Shown here piece by piece: positions 23,701 through 34,570 of a DNA stretch of 64,000 bases. Location: the NCBI GenBank assembly GCA_959606065.1, contig CAUHHV010000008.1, positions 22,976-86,975 of the forward strand, in the 5' to 3' direction. The DNA comes from an uncultured Collinsella sp. (GTDB lineage Bacteria > Actinomycetota > Coriobacteriia > Coriobacteriales > Coriobacteriaceae). Under the pieces are notes generated by a model, which saw nothing but the letters and a program-made list of their open reading frames with translations, was not told the DNA's origin and ran no database searches. The translations under genes were made by a program, and so were the position numbers. How positions within the stretch are numbered: position 1 is the first letter of the stretch; each line of letters starts with the position of its first letter.

Positions 23701-26700
23701 TTAGTCGTCATCGCTGACGCCCAGCTGCTGCAGCAGCATGAGCGCCGCGGCCACGGGGCCGGTGCCGTCGTTGGCGTCGAGACCGCGACCCAGGCCGCTG
23801 CCCGCACCGGCGCCCGCCTTGTAGGGCACCGACAGCTTGCGGCTCTTGGGGAAGTTCACCGCACCGTAGCGGGTCTTGAGCTCAAAGGCCGCCTTCTTGG
23901 GCACGTCGACACCCAAAAAAGTGATGCGTCCGCCGCTGAGCGTGACGCTCTCGAGCCCCAGGCGCTCGCCGCGAATGCGGATGCGCGCGCGGTTGAACAG
24001 GTTGAGCCCCGCCAACGGCAGCTCACCGTGCGCGGCCTCGGTCTCTTCCTGTACCTCGTCGATGCTCTCCAGGTCCTCGGCCGCCGCGAGCTTGCGGTAC
24101 ACGAGCACGCGCTGGTCCACCGCCGGCAGGTACTCCTCGGACAAGAAGTAATCGGCCGGCAGGTTAATGCCCACGCTCGCCGCCTCCACGCCGGCGTCGT
24201 CATCGCCGCGCGCCTCGGCCACGGCCTGGCCCAACATCTGCGTAAACAGATCAAAGCCCACGCTCGACAGGTTGCCGTGCTGCTCAGCGCCCATCAGCGA
24301 ACCGGCGCCGCGAATCTCCAGGTCGCGCATGGCGATACGCATGCCGCTGCCCAGGTCCTGGAACTCGGAAAGTGCAGTCAGGCGCGCCGTGGCCTCCTCG
24401 GTGAGCGGCAGCTCGCCCGGGAACATAAAGTACACGTAGGCCTGCGTGGCCGAGCGACCCACACGGCCCTTGAGCTGGTAGAGCTGTGCCAGACCCAGGC
24501 GCTGCGAGTCCTCGATGATGAGCGTGTTGGCGGTCGCGTTGTCGATGCCGCTCTCCACGATGGTCGTGGCGATGAGCACATCGATCTTTTTGGTCGCGAA
24601 CTCGATCATCACGTCCTCGACCTCGCGCGGGCTCATCTTGCCGTGCGCCACGCCCACGCGCGCCTCGGGCGCGGCCTCGTGCACGCGTGCCACAGCGTCA
24701 TCGATGGTCTTGACGCGGTTGGACACGTAGTACACCTGTCCGCCGCGACCCACCTCCAGGCGAATCGCCGCGCTCACCACGTCGGGGTCGTACTCCCCCA
24801 CGTGCACGATCACGGGGCGGCGCCCAGTCGGCGGCGTGGTGATCAGGCTCATATCGCGCACGCCGCTCGTGGCCATCTGCATGGTACGCGGGATGGGCGT
24901 GGCCGAAAGCGTGAGCACGTCAATCTGCTCGCGCAGGTTCTTGAGCTGCTCCTTGTGCTGCACGCCAAAGCGCTGCTCCTCGTCAATGATCACCAGGCCC
25001 AGGTTCTTGGGGTTCACATCGGCCGAAAGCAGGCGATGCGTGCCGATGAGCACATCAATCGTGCCCTCGGCAAACGCCTTGAGTGCGCGCTTTTGCTGCG
25101 CCGGCGTGCGAAAGCGGCTGAGCACCTCGACCTCAAGGCCAAACGGGGCAAAGCGTTCAAAGAACGTCTCGTAGTGCTGCTGGGCCAGAATGGTCGTGGG
25201 GCAGAGCACCATGACCTGGCGACCGGAGTCCACGCACTTAAACGCCGCGCGCAGGGCGACCTCGGTCTTGCCAAAGCCCACGTCTCCGCACAGCAGGCGG
25301 TCCATGGGCTTGGGCGCCTCCATATCGGCCTTAATATCGGCGATGGCCTCCAGCTGATCGCGCGTCTCGTCGTAGGGGAAGCTCTGCTCCATCTCGATCT
25401 GCTCGGGCGTGTCGGGCGGGCAAGCGATACCGGTAATCGAAGAGCGGCGCGTATACAGATCGACCAGGTCAAACGCCAGCTTTTTGGCGTTCTTGCGCGC
25501 CTTGTTGGTGGCACGCGTCCAGTCGGCGGTGTTGAGCCTGGTCAGGCGCGGCTTGTCACCGTCGGGACCAACGTAGCGCGTAATGCGGTCAACCTGCTCC
25601 AGCGGCACGTAGAGCTTGTCGCCGTCGGCATATTCCAGCAAAAAGTAGTCGCGCTCCTTGCCGCCCACTTCCTGGCGCGCGATCTCGCTAAAGAGCGCGA
25701 TGCCGTGAGTGGCGTGCACCACGTAGTCGCCCGGCTTAAACGGGAACGTGATCTGCGTAATGTCCACCTTGCGGCGGCTGCGCGCGCGGTTGGCGTCCAT
25801 GCGGGCGTTGAGGTCGGCGATTGAGAACACGGCCAGGTTGGCATCGGGCACCACCACGCCCTGCGGCAAGGCGGCATCGACAAAGGTCACGCGTCCGCGC
25901 GAGATGGTGGGCACGGCGGCGCCGGCGGCAGCCTGGGCGGCACCTGCCTCGAGCGAGCGGGCGTTGAGCGCGTCGGCCTTGCGTTCGCGAATTGCAGCAT
26001 GAGCATCCTGGCGGACAGCACGATCGGCAGAATCCGCCGCCGCCACGCGCACACGGTCGCCAATAGCGCCCGCGTTTTCGGGCGCGGCCGTCAGCGACTC
26101 CTCAAAGGTAATACCCTCATCGCCAAAGGTGAGCTCCATCGACTCGCGCGCACCGCGGTCGGGGATGGCAAACACGCAGGCATAGCGCTTGCCCACGACC
26201 TCCTGGATGCGCGTCATAAAGCGATTGTCCGAGCCCGCGATGGCCGGCTGCTCAATCTTGAGCTCTGCCGTCACCGCACCGCCGGCACGAATCAAGCTCA
26301 CGTAGTTAAGGCGCTGCTGGGCACCAAAGTCGAGTTGCTGGGCACGCACGTACAGGCCGTCCAGACGGTCGACCCCCGCCTCGCCGGCACGCGCCTCGAT
26401 ATCCTCGTAGGCGCGCAGGCAGTCGTCGAACAGCGAGCGCGGCTCGGACAGCACCACGAGCGCCTTGCCGCTCACATGCGACAGCGGGCTCACGGTCTGG
26501 CCGTACATCACCGGCAAAAAGCGATCGAGCTCGGGCGTGACGATGCGCGCATCCACCATCTCGAGCAGCGCCGCCAGCTTACTGTCGTCCTGGCTGGCAC
26601 GGTAGAGCGCCACGTGCATGTTGTGAACGGCCTCGTCGGTGAGCGCCAGCTCGCGGCAGGGGAAGATTTCGATGCTGTCCTCGTTGCCGATGGTCTGCCC

Positions 26701-27333
26701 CGTGGAACTCACCATGCGGCGGATGCGATCAATCTCGTCGCCAAAGAACTCAATGCGCACGGGTGCCTTCTCCTGCGCGGGGAACACCTCGACGGTATCA
26801 CCGTGCACGCGGAACAGGCCGGGCGCGTCGGCGGCACCGGCATTGGTATAGCCCATGCCCACCAGGCGCTGCGGCACCTCGTCAAAAGGAATCTCCTCGC
26901 CCACCGCAAAGGTTGTCGACTCCCAGTAGCGGCTCTCGACTGGCGGCACGCAACGCAGCAGCGCGCGGGCCGAGGCAACCATAATGCAGTTGTCGCCGCG
27001 CACGATGCGCCCGAGCGCCTCGCAGCGCTGCGCCACCACAGCGTCGTCGGGCGCCTGCTCGCGCCACGGATAGTCCTTGCGCTCGGGAAAACGGCACACG
27101 TGTGCCAGGCCCACGTAAGCGGCAAGGCTGCGCGCGGCGCGATCGGCCGCGTCCTCGCCGCTCACAATGTAGGCCGTGGGGCGCGGACGGCGCGCAAACT
27201 GGGCGGCGGCCATAAGCGTGCGACCCGACTGAGACACGGCCAGCGTCACGTCCTCGCCAGCATCGAGCCCCGCCTCGACGGTCTGCAGTGCCTCGGCAGT
27301 GTAGAGCTGCGCGGCTATACGGTGAATGAGCAT
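23701..27333 (-). CDS. mfd: Transcription-repair coupling factor
   Basis: 1210 residues from the ATG at 27333, which has CGGAGG six bases upstream; the frame to 27360 has no such site. Mfd removes stalled RNA polymerase and recruits UvrA. Seen in order: the UvrB-like N-terminal part, the polymerase-binding RID/CarD-like domain (YVVHATHGIALFSEI ... YADGDKLYVPLEQVDRI), RecG-like helicase with LCGDVGFGKTEVALRAA and DEEQRFG, QLKGRVGRS, and the C-terminal TRCF domain. Complete. Confidence 0.96.
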   Translation of the reverse strand: MLIHRIAAQLYTAEALQTVEAGLDAGEDVTLAVSQSGRTLMAAAQFARRPRPTAYIVSGEDAADRAARSLAAYVGLAHVCRFPERKDYPWREQAPDDAVVAQRCEALGRIVRGDNCIMVASARALLRCVPPVESRYWESTTFAVGEEIPFDEVPQRLVGMGYTNAGAADAPGLFRVHGDTVEVFPAQEKAPVRIEFFGDEIDRIRRMVSSTGQTIGNEDSIEIFPCRELALTDEAVHNMHVALYRASQDDSKLAALLEMVDARIVTPELDRFLPVMYGQTVSPLSHVSGKALVVLSEPRSLFDDCLRAYEDIEARAGEAGVDRLDGLYVRAQQLDFGAQQRLNYVSLIRAGGAVTAELKIEQPAIAGSDNRFMTRIQEVVGKRYACVFAIPDRGARESMELTFGDEGITFEESLTAAPENAGAIGDRVRVAAADSADRAVRQDAHAAIRERKADALNARSLEAGAAQAAAGAAVPTISRGRVTFVDAALPQGVVVPDANLAVFSIADLNARMDANRARSRRKVDITQITFPFKPGDYVVHATHGIALFSEIARQEVGGKERDYFLLEYADGDKLYVPLEQVDRITRYVGPDGDKPRLTRLNTADWTRATNKARKNAKKLAFDLVDLYTRRSSITGIACPPDTPEQIEMEQSFPYDETRDQLEAIADIKADMEAPKPMDRLLCGDVGFGKTEVALRAAFKCVDSGRQVMVLCPTTILAQQHYETFFERFAPFGLEVEVLSRFRTPAQQKRALKAFAEGTIDVLIGTHRLLSADVNPKNLGLVIIDEEQRFGVQHKEQLKNLREQIDVLTLSATPIPRTMQMATSGVRDMSLITTPPTGRRPVIVHVGEYDPDVVSAAIRLEVGRGGQVYYVSNRVKTIDDAVARVHEAAPEARVGVAHGKMSPREVEDVMIEFATKKIDVLIATTIVESGIDNATANTLIIEDSQRLGLAQLYQLKGRVGRSATQAYVYFMFPGELPLTEEATARLTALSEFQDLGSGMRIAMRDLEIRGAGSLMGAEQHGNLSSVGFDLFTQMLGQAVAEARGDDDAGVEAASVGINLPADYFLSEEYLPAVDQRVLVYRKLAAAEDLESIDEVQEETEAAHGELPLAGLNLFNRARIRIRGERLGLESVTLSGGRITFLGVDVPKKAAFELKTRYGAVNFPKSRKLSVPYKAGAGAGSGLGRGLDANDGTGPVAAALMLLQQLGVSDDD

Positions 27334-27356
27334 GCTGTTCCTCCGGCATCGCAACG

Positions 27357-27386
27357 CCAAAAGCCCGCCGGGGCAAGCTCGACGGG
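27357..27386 (-). terminator. Terminator of nth
   Basis: CCCGTCG and CGGCGGG stem, then TTTT on the minus strand, between the nth stop and the mfd start. Confidence 0.65.
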
Positions 27387-27490
27387 TCGTTCGTCAAATT
27401 CGTTGCCTGTCATGGTAGCGCATGGAGAGGACTCCGGCTCAAGGGCAAACCCGGCCCCGCAAAAAACGCCAGACGAAGATGCGTTCCGCC

Positions 27491-28156
27491 CTACCCCGCT
27501 ACGCGCACGCTGGGGCACAAATCTGCCAGCGGGCACTCGTCACACTTGGGTTTGCGGGCGTCGCAGATCTCGCGACCAAAGGTGATCCACTGATGGTTGA
27601 CCGACTCCCAATACTCGTGCGGCAAAATCTTGAGCAGATCTTGCTCGGTCTTGAGCGGCTCCTTGGCATGCGTCTTGGGACTCAGCATCAGGCGGTGCGC
27701 AATGCGGTTGACGTGCGTGTCCACCGCAATGCCCTCCACGATGCCATACCCCACGTTGAGCACGATGTTCGCCGTCTTGCGTCCCACGCCCGGCAGCTTC
27801 ACGAGTTCCTTCATGTCGGCCGGCACCTCGCCGCCATAGTCGGCGACGATCATCTGCGCGGCCTCGACGGCATGCTTAGCTTTGCTCTTGTAGAAGCCGA
27901 GTGACTTGATGGTGTCTGCCACGTCAGCCACGCTCGCCCCGGCCATGGCCTCGGGCGTGGGCCACTGGGCAAACAGCCGCGGCGTCACCTTGTTGACCTG
28001 CGCGTCGGTCGTCTGCGCCGAGAGCAGCACCGCGATGAGCAGCCTAAAGGGATTCTCGTGGTCCAAAAAGCACTCGACCGGGCCATAGCGACGGTTGAGG
28101 CGCTCGCACACCTCGATGGCGCGCTCGCGTTTGGCAGCATTGGTCTCGCGTGGCAT
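27491..28156 (-). CDS. nth: Endonuclease III (DNA glycosylase/AP lyase)
   Basis: 221 residues from the ATG at 28156. It excises oxidised pyrimidines. The helix-hairpin-helix LPGVGRKTANIVLN carries catalytic Lys127; Asp146 is in VDTHVNR. The 4Fe-4S cysteines have the exact C-x6-C-x2-C-x5-C spacing (198, 205, 208, 214). The ABC exporter gene lies 63 bases upstream. Confidence 0.95.
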   Translation of the reverse strand: MPRETNAAKRERAIEVCERLNRRYGPVECFLDHENPFRLLIAVLLSAQTTDAQVNKVTPRLFAQWPTPEAMAGASVADVADTIKSLGFYKSKAKHAVEAAQMIVADYGGEVPADMKELVKLPGVGRKTANIVLNVGYGIVEGIAVDTHVNRIAHRLMLSPKTHAKEPLKTEQDLLKILPHEYWESVNHQWITFGREICDARKPKCDECPLADLCPSVRVAG

Positions 28157-28219
28157 AACGACTCCTTGGCTCAACGGCACAACAAACCTATGGGCACAAT
28201 TGTCCCACGTCCGAGACGC

Positions 28220-30022
<1,803 letters not shown>

Positions 30023-30147
30023 GGGCTTCCTTTCGCGTCTGATAGGGCGAGAGGCCATTGTTGCACATTGAAGCGCGCTTCAGTCAAGCGCGACGCGAAA
30101 AGCGCCCGCGCCCCGCGTTTACGCCGGCGCGCCGCCGTCCGTTGCGG

Positions 30148-31503
30148 CTAGTCCTCGTCTTCCTGGCCCGCGAGTAACCCTGCGGACTCCAAGCCCAAAA
30201 TCTCGTCGGCCTCCCGCGCGTCTTCCAGCGCGTCGATATCCTTGAGCTTGCGCTCCATTACGTTGGTGCGCGTGGTAATGATGCCCTCGACCGTTTTGCC
30301 CGCGGTCTCGATCTGCTGCTGGGCGCGGCGCAGCGCCTTTTGATAGCGCGGCAGCTCGGCCTTGACGGCGGAGAGCACGCGCAGTACGTCGTCGGTACGT
30401 TTTTGCAGCCTAAACGTCTGGTAGCTCATCTGCAGGCTGTTGAGAATGGCGGCCATAGTGCTGGGACCGGCAACGTTGACATGATAGTCGCGGCCCAGGG
30501 TTTCGATGAGCCCGGGTCGGCTGACGACCTCGGCGTACAGCCCCTCAAACGGCACGAACATGATGCCAAAGTTGGTCGTTGCCGGCACACTCAGGTACTT
30601 TTCGCAGATGTCCTTTGCCTCGCGTTTCACCATCATATCGAGCGTCTTGCGCGCTGCGGCAACGGCCTCCGCATCGCCCGACTCCTGGGCGTCGAGCAGA
30701 TGCTCGTACGCGTCGCCCGGGAATTTGGAGTCGATCGGCAGCAGCACGGGATCGCCCTCGTCTACCGGCAGCTTGACGGCAAACTCAACGCGCTCCGAGG
30801 CACCGGGCCTGGTGGCAACGTTTTCCAGATACTGGTCGGGTGTGAGGATGTCCGTCAGGATCGCACCCAGCTGTACCTCGCCCAAAATGCCGCGCGCTTT
30901 TACATTGCCCAGCACACGCTTGAGGTCGCCTACGCCGGTGGCGATAGATTGCATATCGCCCAGGCCCTTGTACACAGCCTCGAGCTGGTCGCTCACCTGC
31001 TTAAACGATGCCGACAGGCGATCGTTGAGCGTGCGGGAGAGCTTCTCGTCCACCGTCGCACGCATCCGATCGAGCTGCACGTTGTTGTCCTTGCGGATGG
31101 CGCCCAGCTGGGTATCGACCGTCTCGCGTACTTTGTCCAGACGGTGTTCGATGCCTTCGCGGTTAGCGCCCAGCTGCTGGGCCGTCTCGCGACGCAGGTC
31201 GTCCATGCGGTCGCCGGCCTGCGAGAACTCGCGCGCAATGGTCAGGTAGCGCTGCTGCTCCACGGCCGCATCGGTTGTCTGCTGCTGCGCGATGGCGTTT
31301 GCTGTGCGGCGGGTTTCGGCCAACGCGACGTTCAGGGTGTCGAGCACGTTGTTGGCCTGTTCGAGCGCAGCCAGCATCTCTGCCCCGTTATCGCCGCGCT
31401 CCCGCAGCTCGGCGCGAAGGCCCTTAAGCTGCAGGGCACAAGCCACAGCAACCCCCACCGCCACCAAGGCGATCACAACAAGCACGATATCAATAGCAGA
31501 CAT
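30148..31503 (-). CDS. rmuC: RmuC-family DNA recombination protein
   Basis: 451 residues. An N-terminal membrane helix (VLVVIALVAVGVAVACAL), a long coiled coil (about 30-190) and the RmuC nuclease-like domain with ARGILGEVQLGAIL and FGIMFVPFEGLYAEV. RmuC limits inversions at short repeats. That is of interest in a genome so rich in palindromes, though no functional link is shown. Confidence 0.92.
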   Translation of the reverse strand: MSAIDIVLVVIALVAVGVAVACALQLKGLRAELRERGDNGAEMLAALEQANNVLDTLNVALAETRRTANAIAQQQTTDAAVEQQRYLTIAREFSQAGDRMDDLRRETAQQLGANREGIEHRLDKVRETVDTQLGAIRKDNNVQLDRMRATVDEKLSRTLNDRLSASFKQVSDQLEAVYKGLGDMQSIATGVGDLKRVLGNVKARGILGEVQLGAILTDILTPDQYLENVATRPGASERVEFAVKLPVDEGDPVLLPIDSKFPGDAYEHLLDAQESGDAEAVAAARKTLDMMVKREAKDICEKYLSVPATTNFGIMFVPFEGLYAEVVSRPGLIETLGRDYHVNVAGPSTMAAILNSLQMSYQTFRLQKRTDDVLRVLSAVKAELPRYQKALRRAQQQIETAGKTVEGIITTRTNVMERKLKDIDALEDAREADEILGLESAGLLAGQEDED

Positions 31504-31554
31504 AGACTCCGCCCAATAAACTCAATCGACCACCAATCAAAACCGCGATCAATC

Positions 31555-32118
31555 TTACCCCGCCATACGCACCGGGCGCCCGGCCCCTTCTTGGGCGCCC
31601 CTCTCCTCCGCATATTCCATAATGCGGCGCGCCGTCTCCCTGCTCACCTTTGAGTCATCACCGGCTAAATATGCGTACACGTTTCCCTTATTCAGATTCA
31701 AATCGCGGCAGAGACCGTAGCGCGTTACACCCGATTCCTCTAGCGCTCCCAACGTTCTTTTTCGCATCAGGGCGTTGATTCTTCTGTCCGCCACTGGCTT
31801 TTCCTTCACCGCTCTATACGCACGCCAAACGTTGGCATAACGATTAGGAAGTTTGTCCTCGGCGCATAGAGATGCCAGGCTACCCGTTTGGGCGTACAAG
31901 GACAAAACGCCTCGGTAACCCTCTTCCATCCACGAACCCTCGGATAAGCCCAGAACGTATTCGGCTTTACCCTGTGCCAAAGCGAGCAAAAACAGGGGCT
32001 CCGCCACGCGCGGCGCAACCGTCGTCGCTTGCTTAACCAGTTTTCTAAAACTGAGCGACTGCTGTCCGGATAGCTCTCGGCAATAGCCTTTTAAGAATCC
32101 CTCAAAGGTCAGATTCAA
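31555..32118 (-). CDS. HTH protein, second gene of a nucleotidyltransferase module
   Basis: 187 residues from a TTG at 32118, which has AAGGAGG seven bases upstream and overlaps the stop of the preceding gene as TTGA. The first 110 residues are helical and unrecognised. The end (GVTRYGLCRDLNLNKGNVYAYLAGDDSKVSRETARRIMEYA) is a helix-turn-helix of XRE type. Coupled translation with a nucleotidyltransferase-like protein suggests an antitoxin or partner role. Base composition is lower in GC than the surroundings. Confidence 0.7.
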   Translation of the reverse strand: MNLTFEGFLKGYCRELSGQQSLSFRKLVKQATTVAPRVAEPLFLLALAQGKAEYVLGLSEGSWMEEGYRGVLSLYAQTGSLASLCAEDKLPNRYANVWRAYRAVKEKPVADRRINALMRKRTLGALEESGVTRYGLCRDLNLNKGNVYAYLAGDDSKVSRETARRIMEYAEERGAQEGAGRPVRMAG

Positions 32119-32645
32119 CCGAGCACCTCCTTTTTGTATTGGCTGTATGCGCAGACCATCTCTTGATAACTCCGCTCCGAAGGCGACGACGCCAGCGCCT
32201 CGCCCTCGTCGAATATAAGCCGTTCGAGCAGTCCCCAATCAAGTCGGTCGACGAATGCCTGGCTATGAAGATCGATGATGTCGTTCGGACGACAGGCATA
32301 GAGCTTCATTACCGCCAGGTCCTCCAAGGATGGCGTAAAGTACCTGATAAAGCGCGCCCCAATATCCAAGGGAATCAAACGATCTTCGTAATTGAACGGC
32401 ATCTGATTACAATATGCCACCGCCATACCATTCACCTCGGGGTATCGAGCTATGATCTCGCGGAGGCACCTATCTGCCTCAAACACATCAATGTCATGTG
32501 TAACCGAACGATTCGTCACATCGTTTAGCATGAAGGCGCTTCCTCCCACCAATACAACGTTCGGCCTGTCGTCTCTTGGACCTATTTCCAGCTCCGCCTC
32601 TTCGTCAATGCCCAAAAGAGTCCGCTCTAAATCCTGCTTATACAT
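32115..32645 (-). CDS. DUF6036-like nucleotidyltransferase-fold protein
   Basis: 176 residues. LVGGSAFMLNDVTNRSVTHD (32-51) with Asp51 and Asp53 (HDIDVF) is the nucleotidyltransferase pattern: a GGS loop, then the DxD metal site. Proteins of this fold include AbiEii/MenT-type toxins that modify tRNA, as well as inactive relatives. LEDLAVMKLYA and DIIDLH are also shared with that group. It is first in a two-gene unit with an HTH protein and has an AT-rich dyad at its promoter. A toxin role is inferred from layout. Confidence 0.65.
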   Translation of the reverse strand: MYKQDLERTLLGIDEEAELEIGPRDDRPNVVLVGGSAFMLNDVTNRSVTHDIDVFEADRCLREIIARYPEVNGMAVAYCNQMPFNYEDRLIPLDIGARFIRYFTPSLEDLAVMKLYACRPNDIIDLHSQAFVDRLDWGLLERLIFDEGEALASSPSERSYQEMVCAYSQYKKEVLG

Positions 32646-32654
32646 AGCAAATCC

Positions 32655-32678
32655 TATTATTATTTATCTTCAATAATA
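32655..32678 (-). promoter_or_regulatory. AT-rich dyad upstream of the nucleotidyltransferase module
   Basis: TATTATT and AATAATA, separated by 10 bases, begin ten bases before the start codon. It is a plausible autoregulatory operator for the HTH partner. Confidence 0.4.
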
Positions 32679-32768
32679 CTATTCAGTCGCACGACAGGAC
32701 CCACAGGATGCAAGAATTCTGCTCGTGGCGATAATTCGTACACCCTGGAAGTCCTAATGTGACAAACG

Positions 32769-33203
32769 CTAACTCTCCCAGCCGGCGCGGATGGTTGTTG
32801 CGACATCGCCTAGGCGCTGGCCCAGGGCCGCTAGATGCTGGAGCACCTCATTGGGCGAGGCACCGTTGAGAATGCACGTGAGGGCATATGAGGCCAAGAA
32901 GATTGCCGCAAGTCCTAGCGGAATGAGCACGATCATCGCCAATGTGCGCAGGCGCTGGCCCACGCGGCGACGACGCGCACGACGCTTGTCGAACGCGAGC
33001 TCCTGCGCATATGAATCTTGCTGTACGGAATAGGCCTCTGGTGCCGATTCGCACCCGGGCACGGCTGCAGGTACAGCAGCGGGCACGACGTTTTGCACGG
33101 GCGCCTGGTTGGCAACCCCTTGCATTTGCATCTCTATAAGCCGCCGCTGCTGCCGCAGCATGCGCTCGGCTTGTTGCTGTGGGGTCTCAAGAAACAGGTC
33201 CAT
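32769..33203 (-). CDS. Small single-pass membrane protein of unknown function
   Basis: 144 residues from the ATG at 33203, five bases after GGAGG. The N-terminal part (MDLFLETPQQQAERMLRQQR) is a charged helix; an Ala/Pro/Val linker follows. A very basic stretch (FDKRRARRRRVGQRLR) precedes one membrane helix (TLAMIVLIPLGLAAIFLASYAL). A short helical tail ends the protein. No known domain is recognised. Confidence 0.65.
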   Translation of the reverse strand: MDLFLETPQQQAERMLRQQRRLIEMQMQGVANQAPVQNVVPAAVPAAVPGCESAPEAYSVQQDSYAQELAFDKRRARRRRVGQRLRTLAMIVLIPLGLAAIFLASYALTCILNGASPNEVLQHLAALGQRLGDVATTIRAGWES

Positions 33204-33454
33204 GTTGGCCTCCAAAATCGGAGCGTTCGACGCTTACGACCAGCATCCCGCACCGCCATGACCGCGACAACGCAATCGCCGGCAATAGCCACAAAGTTTC
33301 TTTTGCTCAAAAGCTGTCGAAAAGCTCAACAACTCCCCTACCAGCACTTTCTCTGAGCTTTTTTCGCCAGCAATCTTTTGGCCTTCCACCCTTACGCCAA
33401 CTGACCAAAATCTAACCAAAAGCTTGACGAAAATTGTGGAGACCGGGACCCCAC

Positions 33455-33484
33455 ACAAAAAGTGCCGCCCCAAAGGGGCGGCAC
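33455..33484 (-). terminator. Terminator after the 33667 gene and its 3' element
   Basis: GTGCCGCCCC and GGGGCGGCAC stem, then TTTTT on the minus strand. Nearly identical in sequence to 34384-34414. Confidence 0.88.
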
Positions 33485-33526
33485 ACAAACCAATCTATTA
33501 GCCAAAACTCGTTGGCAAGCCCGCGT

Positions 33527-33612
33527 CGTCAGACCCGCGGCGCATGCCTTTGCCTCGCGTGACTCTGCGAAGCCGTGAGCGAGAGGGAAAGGGATGCGCC
33601 GCGGGTCTGACG
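33527..33612 (-). ncRNA. Structured 3'-UTR element, family 2, copy D1
   Basis: A 19-bp perfect stem (CGTCAGACCCGCGGCGCAT and complement) holds a conserved 47-nt head that begins GCCTTTGCCTCGCG and ends GAGCGAGAGGGAAAGG. The copy at 34464 has the same head with three differences but a completely different 23-bp stem. It lies 54 bases after the stop of the membrane-protein gene, before its terminator. Confidence 0.6.
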
Positions 33613-33666
33613 TCCGGAGCGGTGAAACCAGCAGTTGCCCTGCGCTCCGTGGTCGGTGAGGACAGA

Positions 33667-34299
33667 CTACATGCCCGCGAGACCGCGGGCGGCGGTGGCG
33701 CACATAAACGCCAAGGCTAAAATCACGAGCGAGCCCGCAATGTCTGCCAGCACGCCCATTGCACGACGCTCAAACAACCAGCTCTCAAAGTGCGGGGCGA
33801 CGTTGCGCCAAACACGCCACAGCAAGATGCCCATACCGATGACGCCTGGGATATTGAGCAGTAGGATCTCGGAGCACAAAAGACCGATCAGGTTGCCGGC
33901 GGCAAAACCAGCGTCGCCCTCGCAGTATTTGCGATAAATCATGTACAACATGTACGCCACAAACGGCTGCAGGCACGCAGAGATAAACGTAACCACCATC
34001 GAGGGGTCCTGAGAAAAGACATCGGTGAGTTTATCGACACTCGTGGCATCTTTCGAAGCCAAGAACAAGCCAATGACCACCACGGGCACCACGCCCAAGA
34101 TAACCTCGACCAGAGTAAACAACTTAGCAGTCAGATCCTCGCTAGCCGTATTGAGGTGAGGCGCCCACTCAGGATGAGCATGCGCGCCAACCTTCTTGTC
34201 CTTCTCGACACGATCGACCTTTTTACCCTCGGCAACCCGACGACCAGGATCCTTGCGAGTTCCCGCCGCAGCAACCCGAGCCCGAGACTTCTTACCCAT
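33667..34299 (-). CDS. Multi-pass membrane protein of unknown function
   Basis: 210 residues from the ATG at 34299. A very basic N-terminus (MGKKSRARVAAAGTRKDPGR, then GKKVDRVEKDKKVG) is followed by four membrane helices: VEVILGVVPVVVIGLFL, FISACLQPFVAYMLYMI, AAGNLIGLLCSEILLLNIPGV and the final LADIAGSLVILALAFMCATA. No family is recognised. It is a single gene with the family-2 element and a terminator downstream. Confidence 0.7.
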   Translation of the reverse strand: MGKKSRARVAAAGTRKDPGRRVAEGKKVDRVEKDKKVGAHAHPEWAPHLNTASEDLTAKLFTLVEVILGVVPVVVIGLFLASKDATSVDKLTDVFSQDPSMVVTFISACLQPFVAYMLYMIYRKYCEGDAGFAAGNLIGLLCSEILLLNIPGVIGMGILLWRVWRNVAPHFESWLFERRAMGVLADIAGSLVILALAFMCATAARGLAGM

Positions 34300-34383
34300 A
34301 ACCAACACCTCACAAGAGGAAACGAATAGCCAACGCTACCCAGTGTACCCTCTAAGCAACGTCACCGCCCCAACCGGCCCCCA

Positions 34384-34414
34384 CAAAAACGTGCCGCCCC
34401 ATAAGGGGCGGCAC
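34384..34414 (-). terminator. Terminator after rubrerythrin and its 3' element
   Basis: GTGCCGCCCC-ATAA-GGGGCGGCAC, then TTTTTG on the minus strand. Confidence 0.88.
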
Positions 34415-34463
34415 ACAAACTTCTTATCAGCTTTTCTGTAACGAGCACGCGACGACCCAACGC

Positions 34464-34551
34464 CGGAGCGCAGGGCGGGAAATGCCTTTGCCTCGCGCGA
34501 CCCTGCGCAGCCGTGAGCGAGAGGGAAAGGCATTTCCCGCCCTGCGCTCCG
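34464..34551 (-). ncRNA. Structured 3'-UTR element, family 2, copy D2
   Basis: A 23-bp perfect stem (starting CGGAGCGCAGGGCGGG) around the same head as D1. It begins 19 bases after the rubrerythrin stop and precedes that gene's terminator, the same arrangement as D1. Inside the head, CTCGC and GCGAG can pair. Confidence 0.6.
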
Positions 34552-34570
34552 CAGCAGCCAGCGCCACGCG

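Noticed and set aside
23656..27585. Long plus-strand frames of 722 and 528 codons opposite mfd
   Set aside because: Mfd is complete on the other strand. These frames arise from high-GC codon bias.
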